NCBI GenBank assembly: GCA_041573795.1
Contig: JBFFQB010000061.1
Location: 1 to 19,863, forward strand
Reading direction: 5' to 3'
Origin: E44-bin32 sp041573795
GTDB taxonomy: Bacteria; Chloroflexota; Anaerolineae; Anaerolineales; E44-bin32
Length of the DNA: 19,863 nucleotides
Position numbers and translations under genes: made by a program. This document shows positions 15,601 to 19,863 of this stretch, one piece after another; the first letter of the stretch is position 1, and each line of letters begins with the position of its first letter. Under the pieces are notes generated by a model that worked only from the letters and a program-made list of their open reading frames with translations, did not search any database and was not told where the DNA came from.

Positions 15601-16614
15601 GTCTTTATTACGCTTAAAGAGATGTTCAGCCCGGAGTGCTTGTTCCAGATGACCCAGGAGGCGGGCTTGCTCGGGGGTGATATCTTCTGGTCGATCCGGA
15701 TCACGAATGGGAGCGCCCAGCAACTGTTCAACGTGGTCCTCGCCGAGCTCCGTAAGAGCGATGGTGCGATCACGTTCGCTTACTTCAAAATCTTCTGGAT
15801 TTAATTGACGGACAACCTGCGCCATTTGCTGATATTGTTCTGGGTCTTCGTGAGAGGGACCAGATATGATCAACGGGGTTCGAGCTTCATCGATCAGGAT
15901 GTTATCAACCTCATCGAGGATGGTGTAATTGTGCCCCCGTTGCGATCGGGCTTCTAACGTACGGGCCATGTTGTCACGCAAATAATCAAACCCAAACTCA
16001 TTATTGGTGCCATAGGTGACATCAGCAGCGTAGGCTAGCTTGCGGTCTACCATGCGAAGTTGATGAACATCTTCCTGTACAGATTCAAGCTGGGGATCAT
16101 AGAGGAAGGCTTTACGGCCATGCTCTGTGCGCGCGGCCTCTTGCAGGACTCCAACAGTCAATCCTAGGAAATCGAAGACCGGGCCCATCCAACGGGCATC
16201 TCGCCGGGCCAGGTAATCATTCACGGTGACGAGATGGACACCCTTCCCTTCCAGGGCGTTGAGGTAAATCGGCATGGTTGCGACGAGTGTCTTACCCTCA
16301 CCGGTTTTCATCTCCGCGATCTTTCCCTGATGCAGGACGATCCCCCCAACCAGCTGTACATCAAAATGCCGAAGCCCGATTGTTCTGATCGAAGCCTCGC
16401 GCACGACCGCAAACGCCTCAACCAGGATATCCTCCAGGGATTCTCCATTCTGCAATCGCTCACGGAATGCTCTGGTTTTTGATTGCAGATCTTCATTAGA
16501 AAGCGTTTGCAAGCTTGGTTCTAATGCATTGATTTGATCGACGGTCTCGCGATACGAGTCCAGCAGACGGCGCACAGGATCGCCGCCAATCATCTTTGTT
16601 AATCCTCTAAGCAT
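12610..16614 (-). CDS. secA: Preprotein translocase ATPase SecA, enlarged form
   Basis: SecA drives export of unfolded proteins through SecYEG by ATP hydrolysis. At 1334 residues it is about 430 longer than the E. coli protein (901). Conserved parts include Walker A MKTGEGKT (102-109), DEVD (234-237), DEARTPLIISGP, GMTGTAVTEAEEF (402-414), HNVLNAK (614-620), TNMAGRG (642-648) and QLRGRAARQGD (739-749). Extra material lies in NBD2 (about 520-610), at about 658-720, and above all between YDDVLNQQREVFYSQRD (from 817) and AYGQRDPL (1258-1265), a stretch that is mostly helical. The C-terminus lacks the usual Cys-rich zinc motif and ends in a Lys/Arg tail; I see no cysteine in the whole chain. The ATG at 16614 is preferred: GGAGAGG lies 8 bases upstream, and the ATG at 16662 lies before the promoter. 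The gene runs towards add. Confidence 0.96.
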   Translation of the reverse strand: MLRGLTKMIGGDPVRRLLDSYRETVDQINALEPSLQTLSNEDLQSKTRAFRERLQNGESLEDILVEAFAVVREASIRTIGLRHFDVQLVGGIVLHQGKIAEMKTGEGKTLVATMPIYLNALEGKGVHLVTVNDYLARRDARWMGPVFDFLGLTVGVLQEAARTEHGRKAFLYDPQLESVQEDVHQLRMVDRKLAYAADVTYGTNNEFGFDYLRDNMARTLEARSQRGHNYTILDEVDNILIDEARTPLIISGPSHEDPEQYQQMAQVVRQLNPEDFEVSERDRTIALTELGEDHVEQLLGAPIRDPDRPEDITPEQARLLGHLEQALRAEHLFKRNKDYVVQGGRVIIVDEFTGRMMAGRRWSDGLHQAVEAKEGVRVRQENVTYATITLQNYFRMYAKLAGMTGTAVTEAEEFNKIYNVDVIPLPTNLEYVAMQPDTDLVEVPYSENGNKFSFFARTEDEKQEPVFWRRKDYPDVVYRTEDAKLRAVTSEILRRHVLGQPLLVGTTSVELSERLSSRLRAEALQTLMNVHIVRDAYYEAHGLQDDGMRISELEPLNKTLTELKSSDLRPFAKELDLALNPMKPENLTRLLAVLDLEEQDRDRLEATLKSGIKHNVLNAKKHDEESAIIAWAGSLGAVTIATNMAGRGVDIKLGGEIAEEILAATHRVIRRVGVEDPENMSMEERLAALAQADQDAIGIYGAEVTQLRSFMEDAQRVRDVGGLHVIGSERHDSRRIDNQLRGRAARQGDAGSSQFFLSLEDELMRLFGGSQVGNLMQRLNIDDAVPIAHNIVNRTIEQAQTRVEGANFDTRKHLLEYDDVLNQQREVFYSQRDRIFVKGDLSQDLKEMLQAEVEEHVAMALADPEGPWKLLAWLEETQPTLGLESDTPYPSYMLAVLLDQLEGVDSPDQAKTILLEISQGSLEANKEHLLRTVDDQLTRAIERLEDQANSRVETAEMAVEAAIFEAEETGGNVDPRQLINVVEQAAGLRIQMEEAGLQAIREDPHRFLRRIPELVETSMGIRIWAGLVQAVERRLGESLGLQPSAGSEIDWDKASEELQEALTAAWERRTKALLNEIENDLSLALERAESLTMQDKLRLLVQMSYGQRSFFDRKTHQRQSVLVSRLSYPYYAANLIADRDPEDLTSVVSHHLEEAQGILELALGRVEFQRLAASSYNELDEKTRIHLDNILPEPIVAALKTGVLQDQPEDSQKLIVRALGNQLLTRTHRELFLSVADREWVEYLTQMEALRTSIGLEAYGQRDPLVQYKSRAFDLFGSLFNTIRAGVISRMFRLRAAAPATAGMGVAPAQPGGKPTGSAAPVKKGKSKRRRRRK

Positions 16615-16636
16615 TGCTCTAACCTCTCCGGTCGGG

Positions 16637-16645
16637 ATTATAGCA
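16637..16645 (-). promoter_or_regulatory. Extended -10 promoter of secA
   Basis: The minus strand reads TGCTATAAT, a perfect extended -10 element. Transcription would begin near 16630 and leave a short leader with GGAGAGG before the ATG at 16614. This placement rules out the in-frame ATG at 16662 as the main start. No clear -35 box is seen. Confidence 0.65.
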
Positions 16646-16689
16646 CGCAGCCAAACTCGCAAAGGAAGCCTTCGGCGGTCATCTCGCCC

Positions 16690-16717
16690 TTGACGCCCAC
16701 AAGTGCAAGGCTAAAAT
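16690..16717 (+). promoter_or_regulatory. Promoter of tRNA-Leu
   Basis: TTGACG (16690-16695) and TAAAAT (16712-16717) are 16 bases apart. The 5' end of the tRNA is 9 bases after the -10, so the primary transcript would need little or no 5' trimming. It is divergent from the secA promoter. Confidence 0.6.
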
Positions 16718-16725
16718 AATCCCAT

Positions 16726-16809
16726 GGGGCGGTGGCGGAATTGGCAGACGCCGGGGACTTAAAATCCTCTGCTCGCAAGAGCGTGTGGGTTCGACTCCCA
16801 CCCGCCCCA
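16726..16809 (+). tRNA. tRNA-Leu (anticodon UAA)
   Basis: The acceptor stem GGGGCGG (16726-16732) pairs with CCGCCCC (16802-16808), followed by the discriminator A. The anticodon stem GGGGA/TCCTC (one G-U pair) encloses the loop CTTAAAA with anticodon TAA at 16760-16762. The long variable arm GCTC-GCAA-GAGC marks a class II tRNA, and the T arm is GTGGG-TTCGACT-CCCAC. The anticodon reads UUA and UUG leucine codons. The 3' CCA is not encoded (the gene ends A then TTT), so it must be added by the CCA-adding enzyme. Confidence 0.96.
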
Positions 16810-16955
16810 TTTATAGCGCAGGCGCTCCTTGGCTTTTTCAATTTCAAGGGGCGTCTTTGCTTTCCAGCAAGGTGCAAGAGCGATCAGATTTCTCCCCTCT
16901 GCATTTGCAAGCTCACAACAAACGCTTTCACGCTGCTCATCTTGAGCTAGCGGGG

Positions 16956-16983
16956 TTGCCTTCGACCTTTTGTAGTGTAGAAT
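16956..16983 (+). promoter_or_regulatory. Candidate promoter of the lipoprotein gene
   Basis: TTGCCT (16956-16961) and TAGAAT (16978-16983) are spaced by 16 bases. Transcription would start near 16990, giving a leader of about 35 bases that carries GGAGAG (17011-17016), 8 bases before the ATG at 17025. The rest of the 215-base gap after the tRNA holds no other gene that I can see. Confidence 0.45.
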
Positions 16984-16990
16984 GCGCTTG

Positions 16991-17004
16991 AAGGTTAGAA
17001 CCTT
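16991..17004. promoter_or_regulatory. Dyad AAGGTT-AG-AACCTT at the expected transcription start
   Basis: Two perfect 6-base arms are separated by two bases and placed at the predicted start of the lipoprotein mRNA. The position suits an operator for a dimeric repressor. No candidate regulator is adjacent, and a dyad of this length can arise by chance. Confidence 0.3.
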
Positions 17005-17024
17005 GTAGTAGGAGAGATTACCCT

Positions 17025-17996
17025 ATGTTTCTGCACAAGTCTGTCCGATTGACATTGCTCGTCGTTCTCAGCCTTGTCTTAAATGCCTGCTCTGTCCTTG
17101 GCGCAGCTTCACCTACCCCGTTCACGTTCCCAACACCAAACCTGACCCACACGGCTATCTTTGCATCGACCCCAAGTGAAACCCCTCCAGTTCCAACGCT
17201 CGCGCCCTTCGACGCCAGCGAGACGCCGGTCATAGCGCAGGTGACTTCGACCGTTCTACCTGGAGAATCTACGAGCACTGTGATCGCGGCATCCCCTTCT
17301 CCCACAGCATCCCTGCCTCCAGGAACGACGGATACCCGACCACACGGAAGTCCAGTAACCGCCACGTTTATCACCACACCCCCAGTGATCGACGGTAATC
17401 TGAGCGAATGGGTCTCAACCTCCTACGTGGCTAATCAAGCTCTCTCTTACGCGAATACCAACTGGACTGGCGCAGCGGATCTTTCGGCGACTTATTACCT
17501 GGCCTGGGATGCTAACTACCTATACCTGGCCGTCCAGCGTATTGATGATGTCTTCGTTCAGGTAAGCACCGGGCGCTACATGTATCGAGGCGATGACGTA
17601 GAACTCCAATTGGATATCGATCTCCCCGGGGACTATGCCAGCAAAAGCCTGAGCGGGGATGACTATCAGATCGGACTCTCTCCCGGCAATTTCGGAACTC
17701 TTCTGCAAGAAGCACATTTATGGTTCCCGCGCAGCCTTGAGAAGAAACTGACCAGTGTCCAGATTGAAGCCCAAAAATCAAACGGAGGGTATCAACTCGA
17801 AGCTAAAATCCCCTGGTCTACCTTCGGTATTACACCACAGGCTGAAGATCGATTCGGTTTCGCCTTGTCCCTTTCCGATAACGATTCACCCGGTGTCTCC
17901 ACCTGGCAGTCCATGGTCTCTAGTGTCACAACTCGTAGAGTGGCCGATCCGACAACTTGGGGAACGCTCATTCTAGGATCACCTACCACGAATTAA
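17025..17996 (+). CDS. Secreted lipoprotein with Thr/Pro-rich linker and CBM9-like domain
   Basis: A 323-residue exported protein. The signal peptide has a basic start, a hydrophobic core at 9-19 and a lipobox LNAC with the lipidated Cys at residue 22. Residues 25-115 are a low-complexity linker rich in Thr, Ser and Pro, as in wall-spanning or surface proteins. The globular domain, about 118-320, begins PPVIDGNLSEWV and continues with YYLAWDANYLYLAVQRIDD, GDDVELQLDID, and GGYQLEAKIPWSTFGI. This is the pattern of the CBM9/DOMON-like beta-sandwich family that binds sugars or haem. No catalytic domain is attached, so a binding role at the cell surface is likely; the ligand is unknown. GGAGAG lies 8 bases before the ATG, and a hairpin terminator follows the stop. 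Confidence 0.87.
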   Translation: MFLHKSVRLTLLVVLSLVLNACSVLGAASPTPFTFPTPNLTHTAIFASTPSETPPVPTLAPFDASETPVIAQVTSTVLPGESTSTVIAASPSPTASLPPGTTDTRPHGSPVTATFITTPPVIDGNLSEWVSTSYVANQALSYANTNWTGAADLSATYYLAWDANYLYLAVQRIDDVFVQVSTGRYMYRGDDVELQLDIDLPGDYASKSLSGDDYQIGLSPGNFGTLLQEAHLWFPRSLEKKLTSVQIEAQKSNGGYQLEAKIPWSTFGITPQAEDRFGFALSLSDNDSPGVSTWQSMVSSVTTRRVADPTTWGTLILGSPTTN

Positions 17997-18022
17997 AATT
18001 CCATGGGCTGGCGTCTACGAAT

Positions 18023-18050
18023 AAACCCTCCCATACCCGTGGGAGGGTTT
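18023..18050. terminator. Bidirectional hairpin terminator
   Basis: AAACCCTCCCA (18023-18033) pairs perfectly with TGGGAGGGTTT (18040-18050) around a 6-base loop. The stem ends in TTT, followed by CTCTCTTATC on the plus strand. It lies 26 bases after the lipoprotein stop, between two convergent genes, and A-U closing pairs on both sides would let it serve both. Confidence 0.75.
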
Positions 18051-18148
18051 CTCTCTTATCCCGGATACACGCAAGTGCTGGAATACTCTAGAAGCCACTT
18101 TCAGTCGGAACGTAGCCAGTTGTCAGCGCATCGCCTCAAAAGATGGTT

Positions 18149-18985
18149 CTAAAAAAGGATGGAAGCCAGCTCCTCCCGGTACTCACGCGTTAGGCGATCT
18201 TCATCTCCCAGAATGGCGAATATCCCGAGCATTACATCCTTAGGCTCTCCGTCACGATAGCGTTTATCCTGTCGGAGAATATCCAGGAAACCGTCCATCG
18301 CAGCGGCGATGTTGCCCCGCAGAATGAGACGTGCGGCCTGGTAAAACTCTGCTGCCAAGGGATCATCCTCAGGGTAGGGTCCATTCTCTTCTACTTCAGC
18401 CACGAGCTTCGCCAGCGGCTCAAGTTGTTCGGCAAATACCCACTCATTGCCCCGAGGAAATTCATCGAGCAACTGGACAGCCTCACGTCCCTGACCGGAC
18501 ATTAACAAGCTTTTAAGCAGCCCCAGTGCGGCCGGGGCGTTATCTTCGTCCTGGACGTATATTTCTCGAAACGCCGTTTCGGCTTGTTCCCATTGATGTG
18601 CAACAAGAAAACGCTGGGCTATTTCGACTGCTTCTGCCGCTTCATCCGGGACAACATTCTCAATAAACCGCCGAACGATCGATTCGGGTTGCGCACCCAC
18701 AAACTCTGTCGCTACCTGACCATTAGCGAATGCCTTGACAGCTGGGATACCCTGCACACCATAGCGTATCGCCAGATTCGGATTATCATCGACATTGACC
18801 TTAGCGAGAATGAAATCACCCCCAGCTTCAATGGCTAATCTCTCAAGTAATGGCCCCAGCACTTTACAAGGCCCACACCAGGGTGCCCAGAAATCAACCA
18901 CGACGGGGACATCGTGGGAACGCAATATGACCTCGTTCTCAAATGTTCCCTCATCAACATCCAGCATGTAATCTTCTAATCCCAT
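18149..18985 (-). CDS. Thioredoxin-TPR protein (CnoX/YbbN type)
   Basis: A 278-residue cytoplasmic protein. The N-terminal thioredoxin domain (about 5-110) has the active site WCGPC (C37, C40) and the cis-proline loop GIPAVKAF (P81). The rest (about 112-278) is helical and TPR-like, starting EAAEAVEIAQRFLVAHQWEQAE. This architecture defines CnoX/YbbN, a redox-linked holdase that protects proteins from oxidation and hands them to GroEL or DnaK in the species studied. E. coli CnoX has lost the resolving cysteine (SQHC), whereas here both cysteines remain, as in Caulobacter CnoX, so reductase activity is plausible. The ATG has GAGG at 18993-18996, spaced 7 bases. The upstream 140-residue gene points the same way 118 bases away. 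Confidence 0.88.
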   Translation of the reverse strand: MGLEDYMLDVDEGTFENEVILRSHDVPVVVDFWAPWCGPCKVLGPLLERLAIEAGGDFILAKVNVDDNPNLAIRYGVQGIPAVKAFANGQVATEFVGAQPESIVRRFIENVVPDEAAEAVEIAQRFLVAHQWEQAETAFREIYVQDEDNAPAALGLLKSLLMSGQGREAVQLLDEFPRGNEWVFAEQLEPLAKLVAEVEENGPYPEDDPLAAEFYQAARLILRGNIAAAMDGFLDILRQDKRYRDGEPKDVMLGIFAILGDEDRLTREYREELASILF

Positions 18986-19030
18986 TAAAAAACCTCGTCA
19001 TCTTCTAGCTTGAGCTCATTTTTCGAGTTT

Positions 19031-19036
19031 ATTGTA
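19031..19036 (-). promoter_or_regulatory. Candidate -10 box of the thioredoxin-TPR gene
   Basis: The minus strand reads TACAAT, one mismatch from consensus, about 45 bases before the ATG at 18985. The nearest -35-like sequence (CTGACA) is 21 bases upstream, which is too far, so the call rests on the -10 alone. Confidence 0.3.
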
Positions 19037-19103
19037 CCTTTGTTCTCTTGCGCCCCGTGTCAGCCAAGCGATCGCTATTCTGAAGGCAATACCTGAAAGG
19101 CTA

Positions 19104-19526
19104 TTACTCCTCATCCGGGGCTGGGGCGCTTGGTTGTTCCAACCGGATCAGTTTACCGTGTATGTCAATGACCACATAGAAACCTGTCATTCCCATCCAG
19201 GCGCGCGCCTCCTCTGGCAACCCAGTCTGCAGAAGCGATTCAAATTGCTGGTCAATATTTTTCAGCGAGGCCTCAATCGAGGCTTTGGTAAAGATATCTT
19301 CTTGTCCAATCATCTTCATCGTACTCTCGCTGATCAACTCCTCATGCCCTTCGATCATAGCGCCCATCTCTTCCAGTACCTGTCGATCGACAAGCTCACT
19401 TTCAATATGCCGCAGGAATCCGTCATCATCGACAACGTAGAAGGCTTCGCCTCCTACAAGTCTAACTTCAACAGGGTTGTCATATTCGTCAACGACCAAG
19501 CCTTGAAACAACGCTTTTGTCGCCAT
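19104..19526 (-). CDS. Hypothetical protein, 140 residues
   Basis: I do not recognise this protein. It has no signal peptide or membrane segment and is rich in acidic residues. The N-terminal part looks like beta strands (LFQGLVVDEYDNPVEVRLVG, then GEAFYVVDDDGFLRHI), the middle (about 42-100) is helical with SELVDRQVLEEMGAMIEGHE, and the end has another strand (GFYVVIDIHGKLIRLEQ) before a short acidic tail. Balanced codon use, a sensible amino-acid composition and AAGGG shortly before the ATG all support a real gene. It lies between the L,D-transpeptidase and the thioredoxin-TPR gene on the same strand but is separated from both by more than 100 bases, so shared expression is uncertain. Confidence 0.7.
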   Translation of the reverse strand: MATKALFQGLVVDEYDNPVEVRLVGGEAFYVVDDDGFLRHIESELVDRQVLEEMGAMIEGHEELISESTMKMIGQEDIFTKASIEASLKNIDQQFESLLQTGLPEEARAWMGMTGFYVVIDIHGKLIRLEQPSAPAPDEE

Positions 19527-19694
19527 TTAATCAACACCCTTCCAGGCAAATACGGATAATCCCCAATTCGATTCTGACATACAAATCATATCAAAGTATA
19601 AGCATGGGCTTGAAGGAGATTTTTGTGGAATATCGCCGCAGTTGAGTAAGTTAGATATTCTGGGAGTATTCAACGAAGCACATCGACAAACTTT

Positions 19695-19863
19695 TCACGG
19701 GTGTACGTTGACGAGAGTCCCAACAGAGGCAAAATTGAATAACCATTCGGCATCAGGAGTATAGAGGTTAACACAGCCATGGCTCATGGGCGTACCGAAG
19801 TTGCTATGCCAGTAGGTCCCATGAAGAGCATAGCCGCGGTAGAAATACATTGTGTAAGGTACA
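19695..19863 (-). CDS. L,D-transpeptidase (YkuD domain), C-terminal end only
   Basis: The last 55 residues of a gene that continues beyond the window's right edge, read on the minus strand to the TGA at 19697-19695. The frame contains the YkuD catalytic signature: the His region YALHGTYWHSNFG (visible residues 11-23) and SHGCVN (27-32) with the nucleophilic Cys at visible residue 30, followed by TPDAEWLFNF and a final strand TLVNVHP. These enzymes make 3-3 peptidoglycan cross-links or attach proteins to the wall, outside the membrane. All visible catalytic residues are intact. The N-terminal domains (often a signal peptide with LysM or peptidoglycan-binding modules) cannot be seen. Confidence 0.9.
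   Translation of the reverse strand, partial: VPYTMYFYRGYALHGTYWHSNFGTPMSHGCVNLYTPDAEWLFNFASVGTLVNVHP

Noticed and set aside
16615..16662. Earlier in-frame ATG for secA at 16662
   Set aside because: The extended -10 promoter at 16637-16645 is downstream of it, and the extra residues do not match the usual SecA N-terminus, which is met by MLRGLTKMIG at 16614.
19627..19659. Weak inverted repeat GAATATC / GATATTC after the L,D-transpeptidase stop
   Set aside because: The arms are only 7 bases long with a 19-base loop and no proper T-tract, too weak to call a terminator.

Overview
The window looks like a piece of chromosome from a Chloroflexota bacterium, probably class Anaerolineae. This is an inference from the gene families and their arrangement: a greatly enlarged SecA, a tandem-XRE regulator, a lipoprotein with a Thr/Pro-rich linker, and a CpaE-like ATPase beside a two-component system. 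No rRNA or phylogenetic marker was compared. Nearly all the DNA is coding. No gap between genes exceeds about 215 bases, and I see no insertion sequence, prophage, CRISPR array or other sign of recent transfer.

Layout. (1) Bases 1-2988, plus strand: the end of a GAF histidine kinase, an OmpR-type response regulator and a CpaE/TadZ-like ATPase with a degenerate receiver domain. All three reading frames overlap, so they form one signalling operon. (2) 3066-5190, plus: an extended -10 promoter and a palindrome, then a double-HTH XRE regulator, a TPR protein and a double-GNAT acetyltransferase. (3) 5293-6069, minus: a slipin/band-7 membrane protein, divergent from (4) a membrane-anchored DsbA-like thiol oxidoreductase at 6234-6953 that ends in a good intrinsic terminator. 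(5) 7005-8278, minus: a PduO-type cobalamin adenosyltransferase overlapping a DUF554 membrane protein. (6) 8351-10618, plus: a ComEA-like DNA-binding protein, mutM with its own promoter, and a mutM-coupled acidic membrane protein of unknown function. (7) 10615-16614, minus: secA, adenosine deaminase and a metallo-beta-lactamase-fold hydrolase. (8) 16726-16809: tRNA-Leu(UAA). (9) 17025-17996, plus: a lipoprotein with a CBM9-like domain, followed by a terminator. (10) 18149-19863, minus: a thioredoxin-TPR protein (CnoX/YbbN type), an unrecognised 140-residue protein, and the C-terminal end of an L,D-transpeptidase cut by the window edge.

Several genes concern the cell envelope or protein quality outside the cytoplasm: SecA, the DsbA-like protein, slipin, the lipoprotein and the L,D-transpeptidase. 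Most of the rest is housekeeping (DNA repair, purine salvage, cobalamin activation, leucine tRNA). Five -10 boxes here read TATAAT exactly in front of protein genes. Three of them continue as TATAATCGCC, and two lie so close to the start codon (mutM and the adenosyltransferase) that leaderless mRNAs are likely.

I found no clear new multi-gene system. The parts most worth a second look are the CpaE-like protein with Glu in place of the receiver Asp, the XRE-TPR-GNAT cassette with a palindrome at the regulator's own start, the cysteine-free enlarged SecA, and the acidic membrane protein coupled to mutM.
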